A stretch of 64,000 nucleotides of DNA from positions 1 through 64,000 of the forward strand of contig NZ_MAMP01000024.1 in the NCBI RefSeq assembly GCF_001750285.1, given 5' to 3'. The number at the start of each line of letters is the position of its first letter. Positions within the stretch are counted from its first letter, which is position 1. Shown here in pieces: positions 28,266-37,680 of this stretch. Under the pieces are notes generated by a model. That model made no database searches. It saw only the letters and a program-made list of their open reading frames with translations, and was not told the DNA's origin. The DNA comes from Domibacillus iocasae. GTDB taxonomy: Bacteria > Bacillota > Bacilli > Bacillales > Domibacillaceae. The translations under genes and the position numbers were made by a program.

Positions 28266-29828
28266 TTATTTTGCGTATTCAACTGCTCTCGTTTCACGAA
28301 TAACGGTTACTTTAATATGGCCTGGATAATCGAGTTCCCCTTCAATGCGTTTACGTATATCACGCGCAAGTCGGTGAGCCTGCAAATCATCAATTTGCTC
28401 CGGTTTTACCATGATTCGTACTTCACGGCCAGCCTGGATGGCAAATGATTTTTCGACACCATCATATGATTCCGAAATTTCTTCGAGTTTTTCCAAACGA
28501 CGAATATAGTTTTCAAGCGTTTCACTCCGCGCACCTGGTCTTGCGGCAGATAATGCGTCTGCTGCTGCGACTAAAACAGCAATGACCGATGTTGGTTCTG
28601 TGTCGCCATGATGTGAGGCAATACTGTTGATGACGACCGGATGCTCTTTATATTTCTGGCCGAGCTCAACGCCAATTTCAACGTGGCTGCCTTCCACTTC
28701 ATGGTCGACCGCTTTGCCGATATCATGCAGAAGTCCTGCACGGCGGGCAAGTGTTTCGTCTTCACCGAGTTCTGCTGCTAAAAGACCGGATAAATAAGCG
28801 ACTTCAACGGAGTGTTTCAGTACGTTTTGACCATAGCTTGTCCGGTACTTCAGACGGCCGAGAATTTTGATGAGATCCGGATGCAATCCGTGAACACCAA
28901 CGTCAAATGTTGTCTGCTCACCGATTTCACGAATGTGCTCGTCTACCTCACGCCGCGCTTTGTCGACCATTTCTTCAATGCGTGCCGGGTGAATACGTCC
29001 GTCCTGCACCAGCTTCTCCAAGGCGATTCGGGCTGTTTCACGACGGATCGGATCAAAGCCGGACAAAATAACAGCTTCCGGTGTATCATCAATAATTAAA
29101 TCGATGCCTGTCAGCGTTTCAAGTGTACGGATGTTGCGGCCTTCACGTCCGATAATGCGCCCTTTCATTTCATCGTTCGGCAGTGTGACAACAGATACAG
29201 TCGTTTCAGCCACATGATCGGCTGCACACCGCTGAATCGCAAGGGACAATACTTCTCGTGCCTTCTTGTCAGATTCTTCCTTCGCACGATGCTCGTTCTC
29301 TTTTACCATGAGGGCAATATCGTGGGATAATTCTTGTTCAGTCCGTTCTAAAATGATGGAGCGCGCTTCGTCACGTGTCAGAGCGGAAATTCGCTCAAGC
29401 TCGGATTGCTGCTTTTTCACCATCTCATCCACTTTGCTGTCCATCTCTTCAATATGTTGTTGTCTTGTGTTTAACGCTGCCTCTTTATGTTCGAGCGTAT
29501 CTTCCCGCTTATTTAGGGAATCATCCTTTCGATCAAGGTTTTCTTCTTTTTGAAGGAGGCGATTTTCCTGTTTTTGCAATTCATTTCGTCTTTCACGGAG
29601 ATCATGTTCCGTTTCCGTACGCAATTTATGAATTTCATCTTTTGCCTCTAAAAGAGCTTCTTTTTTTGACGCCTCTGCTTCTCGTTTTGCATCTTCTACA
29701 ATTTGTTCCGCAGCACTGCGTGCGCCCGCGATTTTTGATTCGGCAATTGATTTTCGTACAAAATAGCCAACAACGACACCAATGATAAGGCCAAGCAAAA
29801 TGGAGATGATTGTAATGGGTTCCATCAT
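28266..29828 (-). CDS. rny: ribonuclease Y
   Basis: 520 residues. Membrane-anchored endoribonuclease that starts bulk mRNA decay. Order: one N-terminal membrane helix (about 5-25), a long coiled coil (about 30-200, rich in Glu/Lys/Arg), a KH domain ([17 protein letters not shown]) and the HD nuclease domain ([19 protein letters not shown]). Start ATG 29828 follows GGGGAGGTG; the second codon is also ATG. A near-consensus promoter is at 29955-29983. Confidence 0.97.
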   Translation of the reverse strand: MMEPITIISILLGLIIGVVVGYFVRKSIAESKIAGARSAAEQIVEDAKREAEASKKEALLEAKDEIHKLRTETEHDLRERRNELQKQENRLLQKEENLDRKDDSLNKREDTLEHKEAALNTRQQHIEEMDSKVDEMVKKQQSELERISALTRDEARSIILERTEQELSHDIALMVKENEHRAKEESDKKAREVLSLAIQRCAADHVAETTVSVVTLPNDEMKGRIIGREGRNIRTLETLTGIDLIIDDTPEAVILSGFDPIRRETARIALEKLVQDGRIHPARIEEMVDKARREVDEHIREIGEQTTFDVGVHGLHPDLIKILGRLKYRTSYGQNVLKHSVEVAYLSGLLAAELGEDETLARRAGLLHDIGKAVDHEVEGSHVEIGVELGQKYKEHPVVINSIASHHGDTEPTSVIAVLVAAADALSAARPGARSETLENYIRRLEKLEEISESYDGVEKSFAIQAGREVRIMVKPEQIDDLQAHRLARDIRKRIEGELDYPGHIKVTVIRETRAVEYAK

Positions 29829-29954
29829 TTCACCTCCCCTTGCTATAAATAATTGTCATGTGTTTCACATGTTGGCTGCTGTCGCATAAAATTATGAAAC
29901 AAACAGCGCTACATTTCCATTTTCAAGATAAAAAATGTCAAATATACAAGTTTA

Positions 29955-29983
29955 ATTTTATCGGTGTAAAATTTTATTGTCAA
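29955..29983 (-). promoter_or_regulatory. sigma-A promoter of rny
   Basis: Minus strand TTGACA (29983-29978), 17 bases, TAAAAT (29960-29955). The leader is about 120 bases long and AT-rich. Confidence 0.75.
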
Positions 29984-30023
29984 GGTTTTCTCCATGAAAC
30001 ACCTTATTTCTAAAGGGCTCAAC

Positions 30024-30060
30024 AAAAAAAGCAGGAAAACGGGATGCCCGTCTCCTGCTT
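30024..30060 (-). terminator. recA terminator
   Basis: AAGCAGGA and TCCTGCTT enclose an inner stem ACGGG/CCCGT; T7 follows on the minus strand. Confidence 0.85.
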
Positions 30061-30067
30061 TTTCCAC

Positions 30068-31117
30068 TTATTCTTTGTCAAAAAGTGTGTCCGCTTCGTT
30101 ATCTTTTTCCGCCGGCGGCAGTTCTTGAATATTATCAAGACCATAACGCTCGCGAATTTTCATCATGATTTCATGACGGATATCCGGGTTTTCTTTTAAA
30201 AATTGTTTTGCATTTTCACGGCCCTGTCCGAGACGTTCGCCGTTATAAGAATACCAGGCACCGCTTTTTTCGACGATATCTTCCTCAGAACCGAGGTCAA
30301 TAATTTCACCTTCACGTGAAATGCCTTCTCCGTACATAATGTCTACTTCTGCGACTTTAAAAGGCGGTGCTACTTTATTTTTTACAACTTTAATTTTTGT
30401 TTTATTCCCGACAATATCATTGCCTTGCTTTAATGCTTCCGCACGTCTTACTTCAAGACGGACAGAGCTGTAGAATTTAAGGGCACGGCCTCCAGGCGTT
30501 GTCTCGGGATTTCCGAACATAATGCCAACCTTTTCACGAATCTGGTTAATAAAGATCGCAATTGTGTTAGACTTATTAATCGCACCTGACAGCTTGCGAA
30601 GAGCCTGAGACATAAGACGCGCCTGCAAGCCAACGTGCGAGGCACCCATTTCGCCTTCAATTTCCGCTTTCGGCACAAGCGCCGCAACCGAGTCAATGAC
30701 AATAATATCAACCGCGCCGCTTCGGACAAGCGCTTCAGCAATTTCTAACGCCTGCTCTCCTGTATCCGGCTGTGATAAAAGAAGCTCATCAATGTTTACC
30801 CCAAGCTTTTGAGCGTAAACCGGATCCAGCGCATGCTCAGCATCGATAAAGGCAGCCTGTCCGCCTTTTGACTGTACTTCCGCAATGGCATGAAGAGCAA
30901 CCGTTGTTTTACCCGAGCTCTCAGGACCGTAAATCTCCACGACACGTCCGCGCGGGTAGCCGCCTACGCCAAGCGCTGAATCAAGCGCAAGCGAACCACT
31001 TGGTGTTGTAGAAACGCGGCGTTCCGCTTGTTCTCCAAGCTTCATTATCGACCCTTTTCCGAATTGCTTTTCAATTTGTTTAAGCGCCATATCTAAGGCA
31101 GCCTGACGATCATTCAC
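30068..31117 (-). CDS. recA: recombinase RecA
   Basis: 349 residues. ATP-dependent strand exchange and SOS co-protease. Walker A GPESSGKT at 64-71, then [28 protein letters not shown] and the DNA-binding loop [17 protein letters not shown]; acidic C-terminal tail. Start is GTG 31117 with AAGGAGGAA about 8 bases upstream; no ATG is in frame nearby. Its promoter (31194-31222) has a LexA-like box 8 bases upstream of the -35. Confidence 0.98.
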   Translation of the reverse strand: MNDRQAALDMALKQIEKQFGKGSIMKLGEQAERRVSTTPSGSLALDSALGVGGYPRGRVVEIYGPESSGKTTVALHAIAEVQSKGGQAAFIDAEHALDPVYAQKLGVNIDELLLSQPDTGEQALEIAEALVRSGAVDIIVIDSVAALVPKAEIEGEMGASHVGLQARLMSQALRKLSGAINKSNTIAIFINQIREKVGIMFGNPETTPGGRALKFYSSVRLEVRRAEALKQGNDIVGNKTKIKVVKNKVAPPFKVAEVDIMYGEGISREGEIIDLGSEEDIVEKSGAWYSYNGERLGQGRENAKQFLKENPDIRHEIMMKIRERYGLDNIQELPPAEKDNEADTLFDKE

Positions 31118-31193
31118 TATAAAATTCCTCCTTCAAAAATGTATATCTATATTAGGAACAGCTGTTTTGTCGGTTGTTTTTTAACCTGACTTA

Positions 31194-31222
31194 ACTATAC
31201 CGTAACCAGCAATGAATTACAA
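31194..31222 (-). promoter_or_regulatory. recA promoter
   Basis: Minus strand TTGTAA (31222-31217), 17 bases, TATAGT (31199-31194), about 75 bases before the start codon. Confidence 0.7.
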
Positions 31223-31230
31223 GCAAAAAA

Positions 31231-31244
31231 CGAACATTTATTCG
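31231..31244. promoter_or_regulatory. LexA (SOS) box of recA
   Basis: CGAACATTTATTCG matches the Bacillus SOS pattern CGAAC-N4-GTTCG except for one base in the right arm and lies just upstream of the -35 box. Confidence 0.7.
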
Positions 31245-31392
31245 ATTTATTTCACCTGCTTTCAAAAAAGGAAAATAACGATAAAATGGAAGAAATCTTG
31301 CAAAATACTGTCTTTGAAGAATGAGAAGATTAGTAGAAGAGTTTGCTGCAGCAATCGGCCGGCCACTTGTTTATTATAACATACATTCCACC

Positions 31393-31421
31393 AAAAAAGC
31401 CCGCCGAAACAACCGGCAGGA
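31393..31421 (-). terminator. metY terminator
   Basis: CCCGCCG and CCGGCAGG arms pair (one G-U) around AAACAA; a T6 run follows on the minus strand. Confidence 0.7.
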
Positions 31422-31428
31422 CTTGTTT

Positions 31429-32721
31429 TTACGAAGAAATTCCCGTTCCTTTTTCAATCGCCTGTTTTAAGTCTGCAATTAAATCGTCTGGAGATTCTAA
31501 TCCGACAGAAAGACGAATTAATTCTTCTGTGACGCCTGACTCTTTTAATCCTTCTTCGCTCAACTGCTGATGCGTTGTGGAAGCTGGATGGATGATAAGC
31601 GATTTGCCGTCGCCAACGTTTGCAACATGTGACCAAAGTTCAACGGAATCAATTGCTTTTTTACCGGCATCACGGCCGCCTTTAATACCGAATACGACAA
31701 TTGAGCCGAACGTGCCGTTTAAATACTTTTTCGCCAGTTCGTGGGAAACGTGTTCCGGCAAAGAGGGGTGTTTCACCCATTCAACTCCTGGATGATCATT
31801 TAAAAACGCAATGATTTTTTGCGTATTTTCATGATGGCGATGAATGCGGAGATGCAGCGTTTCAAGTCCTTGCAGCAATAAAAACGCGCTGTTTGCACTG
31901 ATCGACGGTCCAAAGTCACGCAAAAGCTGTACACGAAGCTTAATCGCAAAAGCTGGTCCTTCAATATCAGCGAATTTTAGGCCGTTATATGATTCATCTG
32001 GCGTCGTAAAGCCTGGAAACTTATCCGTATTCCAGTTAAACGTGCCGCTGTCTACAACAACGCCGCCGATCACAGTTCCATGACCGCTGATCCACTTTGT
32101 CGCAGAGTGAACAACGATGTCCGCCCCCCATTTGATTGGCTGAGAGCCATATGGCGATGCAAACGTATTATCAATAATAAGCGGTATGCCATTATCGTGA
32201 GCAATTTCCGAGACCGCTTCAATATCTAATACACTTAAAGAAGGGTTACCTATAATCTCTGCAAACACTGCTTTCGTTTTTGGCGTAATGGCTTTCCGGA
32301 AATTTTCCAGGTCAGCCGAATCAACAAATGTTACGTTAATGCCGTATTTCGGAAGTGTGTTAGCAAATAAATTATATGTGCCGCCGTAAAGATTGGCAGC
32401 AGCGACAATTTCATCGCCCGCATGCGCTACGTTCATAATGGCGAATGAAATGGCCGCCATCCCTGACGAGAGTGCCACTGCCGCCGCACCGCCTTCTAAA
32501 AGCGCGATTCGCTTTTCAAACACGTCAACCGTCGGATTCGTAATTCGTGTATAAATATTTCCGGCTTCTTCAAGCGCGAATAAGGCCCGCGCATGGTCCG
32601 TATCATTAAATACGTAAGACGTCGTTTCATAAATCGGCACCGCTCTTGCCCCGGTAAACGGATCCGGCTGCTGTCCGCCATGCAATAAATTCGTTTCTGC
32701 CTGCCATTGGTCTCTCGCCAT
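31429..32721 (-). CDS. metY: O-acetylhomoserine sulfhydrylase (aminocarboxypropyltransferase)
   Basis: 430 residues from ATG 32721 (AAGGGGGAT upstream). Makes homocysteine from O-acetylhomoserine and sulfide, PLP-dependent. Motifs: NIYTRITNPT (55-64), LEGGAAAVALSSGMAA (75-90), LYGGTYNLF (111-119), IIDNTFASPYGSQP and the Schiff-base Lys209 in SATKWISGHG. Length above 400 favours the homoserine type over cystathionine enzymes. Monocistronic by its own promoter and terminator. It occupies a place between recA and cinA where B. subtilis has no gene. Confidence 0.92.
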   Translation of the reverse strand: MARDQWQAETNLLHGGQQPDPFTGARAVPIYETTSYVFNDTDHARALFALEEAGNIYTRITNPTVDVFEKRIALLEGGAAAVALSSGMAAISFAIMNVAHAGDEIVAAANLYGGTYNLFANTLPKYGINVTFVDSADLENFRKAITPKTKAVFAEIIGNPSLSVLDIEAVSEIAHDNGIPLIIDNTFASPYGSQPIKWGADIVVHSATKWISGHGTVIGGVVVDSGTFNWNTDKFPGFTTPDESYNGLKFADIEGPAFAIKLRVQLLRDFGPSISANSAFLLLQGLETLHLRIHRHHENTQKIIAFLNDHPGVEWVKHPSLPEHVSHELAKKYLNGTFGSIVVFGIKGGRDAGKKAIDSVELWSHVANVGDGKSLIIHPASTTHQQLSEEGLKESGVTEELIRLSVGLESPDDLIADLKQAIEKGTGISS

Positions 32722-32754
32722 ACAAATCCCCCTTGCGCTAGTACATTCGACGTT

Positions 32755-32783
32755 AGTATATCGATTTTCCCAAAAATCGTCAA
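32755..32783 (-). promoter_or_regulatory. metY promoter with a palindrome in the spacer
   Basis: Minus strand TTGACG (32783-32778), 17 bases, TATACT (32760-32755). The spacer region is CGATTTT-CCCA-AAAATCG (32762-32779), a perfect 7-base inverted repeat that a repressor could use. No S-box or T-box leader fits in the 30-base untranslated region. Confidence 0.75.
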
Positions 32784-32799
32784 TCAATTATCTGAACAT

Positions 32800-34035
32800 T
32801 CAATCAAGCAGCTGAAGCAAATAGTGGCAGCCATATTTAACTGTGCGTTTGCGAATCCCCGCACGGCTCCCTGCCATTTTCAGCGGGTGAACAATCGTTT
32901 CCTTCCCTTCAAAAGCAATAGCTAGAAACACTGTACCCGGCTCCTGTCCCTCGAGTTTATCCGGACCCGCCACACCGGTAAAACTAATTCCAATGTGCGC
33001 ATCGCACAGCTTGCGCACATTTTGGGCCAATTCTTTTGCACATTCCGCACTGACTGCACCGCGAGCGTCTAATGTTTCTTTGTTCACATGCAAGACTTGC
33101 TCTTTCACTTCATTCGTGTAACAGACAACGCCGCCTTTTACAAAAGCGCTTGTACCTGGAATCGCGGTTAACTCACCTAAAAACAATCCGCCGGTTAAAC
33201 TTTCTGCCGCCGCAATGGTTACTTGCTTTTCTTTCAATTTTGCTGCCAGTTCAGCCGCAATAGTTGTATCTTCATATCCGTAGAAAAAAGCACCTACTCT
33301 TTCCAAAATCTCTTCTTCTGCCTGCTGGATAAGCCGAAACGCTTCGTCTGGCGATTCGTGCTTGGCTGTAATGCGCAAAATGACTTCTCCATCTCCTGCA
33401 AGCGGCGCAATCGTCGGGTTTGCCTGCTTCATTAAAATATCATCGATTTCTGTTTCAAGAGCCGACTCGCCGATGCCGAAAAAACGCAGCACCCGCGACT
33501 CAATCCGTTCCACTTTTTCCATCGTTTTTAAAATTTCCGGGCGTCCATAGTTTAAAAACATCGGCTGCATTTCACGCGGCGGACCCGGCAGGAGCATATA
33601 ATACGTTCCATCCGCTTTTGCGAACATACCAGGCGCCATTCCGTTGTCATTTTTCAAAATGATGCTGTCTTTTATAACGAGTGCCTGCTTTTTATTGTTT
33701 TCCGTCATAATGCGGCCGGTTTTGGCGAAATAAGCTTCTATGCTTTGAAGCGCTTCCTCGTTATATTCAAGAGTCGTTCCAATTAAACGGGCAATGGTTT
33801 CTTTCGTCAAATCATCTTTTGTCGGTCCAAGTCCGCCTGAAAAAATAATGAGATCCGCCCGCTTTTGCGCAAGTATTACAGCATCTTCAAGCTGCGCTTC
33901 GTTGTCACCGACAACGGTATGATAATAAATATTTACACCAATTTCCGCCAGGTGCTGTGATAAAAAGCGGGCATTTGTATTCGTTATTTGTCCGAGCAAT
34001 AATTCTGATCCTACTGCAATAATTTCAGCATTCAT
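32800..34035 (-). CDS. cinA: competence/damage-inducible protein CinA
   Basis: 411 residues from ATG 34035 (AAAAGGAGAG upstream). N-terminal MoCF-like domain of about 170 residues ([41 protein letters not shown]) and a C-terminal nicotinamide-nucleotide amidase domain ([31 protein letters not shown]). Family work assigns ADP-ribose pyrophosphatase and NMN deamidase activities, a NAD-salvage role; in competent bacteria it associates with RecA. The cinA-recA pairing of B. subtilis is broken here by metY. Confidence 0.95.
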   Translation of the reverse strand: MNAEIIAVGSELLLGQITNTNARFLSQHLAEIGVNIYYHTVVGDNEAQLEDAVILAQKRADLIIFSGGLGPTKDDLTKETIARLIGTTLEYNEEALQSIEAYFAKTGRIMTENNKKQALVIKDSIILKNDNGMAPGMFAKADGTYYMLLPGPPREMQPMFLNYGRPEILKTMEKVERIESRVLRFFGIGESALETEIDDILMKQANPTIAPLAGDGEVILRITAKHESPDEAFRLIQQAEEEILERVGAFFYGYEDTTIAAELAAKLKEKQVTIAAAESLTGGLFLGELTAIPGTSAFVKGGVVCYTNEVKEQVLHVNKETLDARGAVSAECAKELAQNVRKLCDAHIGISFTGVAGPDKLEGQEPGTVFLAIAFEGKETIVHPLKMAGSRAGIRKRTVKYGCHYLLQLLD

Positions 34036-34066
34036 CGTATGTATACTCTCCTTTTGGTAGACGAAA

Positions 34067-34215
34067 GGCACCATTGGAAATCCAAGGTGCCCCAGGCTGT
34101 TGATAAACGCTCGCTTTCTGCGTTGCTTGCCGGCTCTGATGCTCATGACCCCTCACGGTCACTTCGCTCCTCGCGCGGCTGCGCGTCTTGAAAGACAAGC
34201 GTTTTCAATCAGCCT
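34067..34215. repeat. hairpin and inverted-repeat element in the pgsA-cinA gap
   Basis: GGCACC...GGTGCC forms a hairpin at 34067-34091. Next to it CAGGCTGTTGATAAACGC (34093-34110) is mirrored imperfectly by GCGTTTTCAATCAGCCTG (34199-34215 region), enclosing GC-rich DNA with a CTCGCGCGGCTGCGCG core. The layout, terminal inverted repeats about 120 bases apart with no coding frame, suggests a small intergenic repeat. Confidence 0.5.
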
Positions 34216-34224
34216 GTCTTATTG

Positions 34225-34803
34225 TTATTTCGAGTTTTTAAAAACATCTTTATTTAATTTAAAGTAATCCCAGCCTGACCAGACTGTAAAGAACAATGCA
34301 ACCCAAAGCATAAAATCCCCAAACGGAATGCCCATGCTTTCAAAAGGTGCATTATGCAGCAATAATACAGCTATTGCAATAATCTGCGTCCACGTTTTAA
34401 TCTTCCCAAGCATATTCGCAGCCACGACTTCACCGGTTTCCGCTAAAATAAGACGCAGCCCGGTCACCGCAAATTCTCGGCAAATAATCGCAATGACAAT
34501 CCACGCCGGTGCCAATTGAAGCTCTACTAGAATAATAAGAGCAGCTGAAACGAGCAGTTTATCGGCAAGCGGATCAAGAAATTTGCCGAAATTCGTAACA
34601 AGGTTGTACTTTCTGGCAATATAGCCGTCGATCCAATCTGTTGTAGAAGCGACAATAAAAAGAAGCGCTCCGGTTAAATGTTCAACCGGCATGTCTGTGC
34701 CAAACACGCGAACCATTCCCCAGCCAAAATCAACTGACATAATTAAGATAAAGACTGGGATCATTAAAATGCGTGAAATGGTTATTTTATTAGGTAAATT
34801 CAA
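34225..34803 (-). CDS. pgsA: CDP-diacylglycerol-glycerol-3-phosphate 3-phosphatidyltransferase
   Basis: 192 residues. Integral membrane enzyme that makes phosphatidylglycerol-phosphate. The CDP-alcohol phosphotransferase signature D-x2-DG-x2-AR-x8-G-x3-D-x3-D is present as DWIDGYIARKYNL with GKFLDPLADK. About five membrane helices. Start is TTG 34803 behind GGAGGGAAC. Lies directly after rodZ, as in B. subtilis. Confidence 0.96.
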   Translation of the reverse strand: MNLPNKITISRILMIPVFILIMSVDFGWGMVRVFGTDMPVEHLTGALLFIVASTTDWIDGYIARKYNLVTNFGKFLDPLADKLLVSAALIILVELQLAPAWIVIAIICREFAVTGLRLILAETGEVVAANMLGKIKTWTQIIAIAVLLLHNAPFESMGIPFGDFMLWVALFFTVWSGWDYFKLNKDVFKNSK

Positions 34804-34827
34804 AACTGTTCCCTCCAGAAACGACCG

Positions 34828-35703
34828 TTATTGTGCTTTCGGGCGAATGATAATATCCTGCAGAACCTGCCCCTCTGCTGGCAGCTTATACGCAAGTGTT
34901 TCGCCATTCACCGTAATAACTGTGTCAGGTGCAAAGCCAACTTTAATTTTCGCTTCCTTTTGACCAGTCATATTATGGGTTTGGGTTTGACCATTTGCAA
35001 GCATGCCGCTGAAATAACTTTTGCCGCTTCCGTCTGTGATTTCAATCCATGTTTCACCTTTTGACGCTACTGCTACTTCAAATGTTTCTGCACCTGAAAG
35101 TTCATATACTGTCTGGCGTCCGCTTGTTGAAACCGCCGAAAGTGTTTGTGCTGGTGCAGCTGGTTCAGGTTCTTCCTCTACAACCGCCTCTTCTTCTACA
35201 GCAGGCGTTTCTTCTTCAGCCGGTGCTTCAGTTGTTGGTTCTTCTACTTGTACTTCTTCATCTACAGCAGGATCACTTTCAGATCCGCTTTTCGGAATAA
35301 GTACATACACTAAAATGAGTGCACCAATAATAAAAGCTGTTACTAAAATTCTCGGCAAATAATCTAGCAATTTCGAAGACTCCCGAACGGGTTTGGACGC
35401 ATCAACGCGTGTCGTCTGACTAGTAGCAGCAGAACCTGTTGGACGAAGCGGCACTTCATCTTCTTTTGAAGAGGGCACTTCGCTTTTAAATTCTTCGAAT
35501 AATTCTTCTGCGTTTAATCCCACTGCCTCAGCATACTGCTTAATAAACGCCCGGACATAAAACTTGCCCGGCATAATATCATAAGACCCTTCTTCAATGC
35601 CTTCAAGATAACGCTTTTGAATTTTTGTCGATTCCTGAACGTCAGACAGTGACATCCCTTTTGATTCGCGTGCTTCTTTTAATTTTCTTCCTAATTCTGT
35701 CAC
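34828..35703 (-). CDS. rodZ: cell-shape protein RodZ (YmfM)
   Basis: 291 residues from GTG 35703, chosen because GGAAGGTG lies 6 bases before it and the family starts TELGRKLKEAR. N-terminal Xre-like helix-turn-helix domain (about 1-70), cytoplasmic linker, one membrane helix near residue 120 (ILVTAFIIGALILVYVLIP), an extracellular acidic Glu/Pro/Ala-rich linker and a C-terminal DUF4115 beta domain. Links MreB filaments to the elongation machinery. Confidence 0.93.
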   Translation of the reverse strand: MTELGRKLKEARESKGMSLSDVQESTKIQKRYLEGIEEGSYDIMPGKFYVRAFIKQYAEAVGLNAEELFEEFKSEVPSSKEDEVPLRPTGSAATSQTTRVDASKPVRESSKLLDYLPRILVTAFIIGALILVYVLIPKSGSESDPAVDEEVQVEEPTTEAPAEEETPAVEEEAVVEEEPEPAAPAQTLSAVSTSGRQTVYELSGAETFEVAVASKGETWIEITDGSGKSYFSGMLANGQTQTHNMTGQKEAKIKVGFAPDTVITVNGETLAYKLPAEGQVLQDIIIRPKAQ

Positions 35704-35721
35704 CCATAACACCTTCCAATA

Positions 35722-36516
35722 TTAAAAGTTAAACCCACCGAATTCCGAGTCTTGAAACATCTTATTTTTATCGACCGCCTCATACGTAATCTCTTCATCC
35801 GGTTCGTTACGGAGCTCAATGATGTAGTCGAAATCATCAATTGAATAGGGGCTGTTTTCTGCAAATACGTCCGGGTGTTCCACAACTTTCACCGCTGGAA
35901 GCTGCATCACTTCACGAACAAGCTGCCAATGCTTTTCACCGGCACGATTAGCAGAGATAACACCATCCAAAATAAAAATGTTTTTCGGGCTGTATTCATC
36001 GCGTAACAATTGTTCACGAACGGTCTGCTTAATCATTGTCGACGACATGAACAGCCATTTTTTATTCGCACATACACTTGCAGCGACGATCGATTCCGTT
36101 TTTCCAACTCGCGGCATGCCGCGGATGCCAATTAATCGATGTCCATCCATTTTGTACAATTCTGCCATAAAATCAACAAGAAGTCCAAGCTCACTTCGTA
36201 CAAAGCGAAATGTTTTCCGGTCATCTTCGTCCCGCTCAATATAGCGGCCATGCCTTACAGCCATTTTATCACGCAGTTTTGGTTCGCGCAGCTTCACGAC
36301 ATCAATGGTATCCATTGTTTTTAAAATCGATTCAAGACGCTTAATTTGATCTTCGCTTTCTGCCCGCATCAATAAGCCGCGGCTTTTATCATCAACACCG
36401 TTAATTGTCACAATGTTAATCGACAGCATGCCAAGCAAAGATGAAATATCACCAAGCAGGCCTGGACGGTTTTTTTTAATTTTGTATTCAAGGTAGTATT
36501 CTTTTTTCACCATCAT
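35722..36516 (-). CDS. ymfK: YmfK, DUF3388 protein of unknown function
   Basis: 264 residues. The first 75 or so residues look like an ACT-type regulatory fold (EYKIKKNRPGLLGDISSLLG, then NIVTINGVDD). The rest is the conserved DUF3388 part with a P-loop-like GMPRVGKTES near 136-145 and an acidic C-terminal tail. Walker A-like, but no clear Walker B. Bacillus-wide conservation next to rodZ and ymfI suggests an envelope or translation-linked role, which is inference only. Start ATG 36516 with GGAGGAAG; the second codon is also ATG and may be used. Confidence 0.85.
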   Translation of the reverse strand: MMVKKEYYLEYKIKKNRPGLLGDISSLLGMLSINIVTINGVDDKSRGLLMRAESEDQIKRLESILKTMDTIDVVKLREPKLRDKMAVRHGRYIERDEDDRKTFRFVRSELGLLVDFMAELYKMDGHRLIGIRGMPRVGKTESIVAASVCANKKWLFMSSTMIKQTVREQLLRDEYSPKNIFILDGVISANRAGEKHWQLVREVMQLPAVKVVEHPDVFAENSPYSIDDFDYIIELRNEPDEEITYEAVDKNKMFQDSEFGGFNF

Positions 36517-36608
36517 CTTCCTCCATTACGGCATGCCTATCGTTCAGTCATTGATCCTTTTACTATAATAAAGGATATTATGTATTTTTAAAAGCAGAAG
36601 TGAAAAGA

Positions 36609-36644
36609 AAACCCTTCCCGGCGCCAAACAGCCGGAAAGGGTTT
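36609..36644 (-). terminator. terminator after ymfJ
   Basis: AAACCCTTCCCGGC and GCCGGAAAGGGTTT pair with one mismatch across an 8-base loop; T-rich on the minus strand. It separates ymfFHIJ from ymfK. Confidence 0.8.
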
Positions 36645-36653
36645 CCACTTACA

Positions 36654-36899
36654 TTATTTTTGAACGAGCTTCATCATGCAAGACGCTAGTACTTTTTGTT
36701 CAGATTCGCTGGCAACAGACCATAAGTCTGACAGCACTCGTTCTTGTTCGTTTTTTGGATCCACATTGGCATGCAGATAATCGCCGATTTCAAGCGCCAG
36801 TTTGTTGATCGCTTCTTCTGGCATTCCGCGATGTGCCGCGTTATCCATTTTGTTCCCTAAAAACCGTTTCCAATCCTGCCAGTTATCAAGTACAGACAT
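36654..36899 (-). CDS. ymfJ: YmfJ, DUF3243 protein
   Basis: 81 residues from ATG 36899, which has AAAAGGAGG 9 bases upstream; upstream in-frame codons lack one. Small soluble helical protein (LDNWQDWKRFLGNKMDNA, then LSDLWSVASESEQKVLASCM). Function unknown. Conserved in position after ymfI. Confidence 0.88.
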   Translation of the reverse strand: MSVLDNWQDWKRFLGNKMDNAAHRGMPEEAINKLALEIGDYLHANVDPKNEQERVLSDLWSVASESEQKVLASCMMKLVQK

Positions 36900-36957
36900 A
36901 TGAGGCATCCTCCTTTTCAAGTAAGAATCCTCTTTAGTGTGTACGTGAGACGCAAAA

Positions 36958-37680
36958 TTATGCGTACCATCCGCCATTTATCGACAGTGTATGTCCAGTA
37001 ATATATCCCGCTTCATTTGATGTTAAAAATAAGGCGGCAGCCGCAATTTCATCCGGCAGCGCAAATCGGCCCAATGGGATGTCAGCGGCAATCTCTTCTC
37101 GTTCTTCTCCAGAAAATTGATCATTCATAGGTGTGTCGACCGCGCCTGGCGCAATTGTATTTACACGAATACCAGACGGGCCAAGTTCTTTAGCAAGCGC
37201 TTTGGCAAAAGCAATTTGCGCACCTTTAACAGCTGAATAAACGGATTCACAAGAAGCGCCGGTTTCTCCCCAAATGGAGGAAATAAACGTAATGGAAGCG
37301 CCCCGCTTCGTTAACAAACCCGGTATCAGTTCCCTCGATAAAATCATCGGAGCTTTCACATGAACGAGCCAAAGCGCCTCCATTTCTTCGTCTGACACGT
37401 CCTGCAGCATCCCATATTGATTCATTCCAGCAGAAAAAATAATCGCCGCGGCCGATTTGGACGCATTGATAATTCGCTGTACCCCTTCCCGATCCGTTAA
37501 ATCCGCCTGAACGAGCGTTGCTTCCTGGCCTGTATGTCGAATTGCTTCCGCTGTATCAAACGCGGTCCCTTCATTCCGACTGTAGTGAAGAATAATGTTC
37601 CAGCCCGATGCCGCCATTTTTAGTGCAATGGCGCGGCCAATACCGCCCGATGCACCGGTAATTAAAGCTGTCATCTTCAT
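36958..37680 (-). CDS. ymfI: EF-P 5-aminopentanone reductase (YmfI)
   Basis: 240 residues, short-chain dehydrogenase. NADP-binding TGASGGIGRA (8-17), catalytic Ser in SITFISSIWGE and Tyr-x3-Lys in VYSAVKGAQ; NTIAPGAVDTPMN follows. In B. subtilis YmfI reduces the 5-aminopentanone on Lys32 of elongation factor P to 5-aminopentanol, needed for proline-rich translation and swarming. Its ATG directly abuts the ymfH stop, so the two are coupled. Assignment to this reaction rests on gene context with ymfH and ymfJ as in B. subtilis. Confidence 0.9.
   Translation of the reverse strand: MKMTALITGASGGIGRAIALKMAASGWNIILHYSRNEGTAFDTAEAIRHTGQEATLVQADLTDREGVQRIINASKSAAAIIFSAGMNQYGMLQDVSDEEMEALWLVHVKAPMILSRELIPGLLTKRGASITFISSIWGETGASCESVYSAVKGAQIAFAKALAKELGPSGIRVNTIAPGAVDTPMNDQFSGEEREEIAADIPLGRFALPDEIAAAALFLTSNEAGYITGHTLSINGGWYA

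Noticed and set aside
29266-29785. Plus-strand frames opposite rny
   Set aside because: Mirror of the coiled-coil coding region, Ser/Phe-rich low complexity.
32722-32760. S-box (SAM) riboswitch before metY
   Set aside because: The predicted transcript leader is only about 30 bases.
35049-35362. Plus-strand frames opposite rodZ rich in Leu/Val or Ser/Thr
   Set aside because: Antisense to the Glu/Pro/Ala-rich linker of RodZ; repetitive codons explain the open frames.
36958-36977. Upstream extension of ymfJ into ymfI (107 codons)
   Set aside because: No ribosome site; AAAAGGAGG supports ATG 36899 and the family length.
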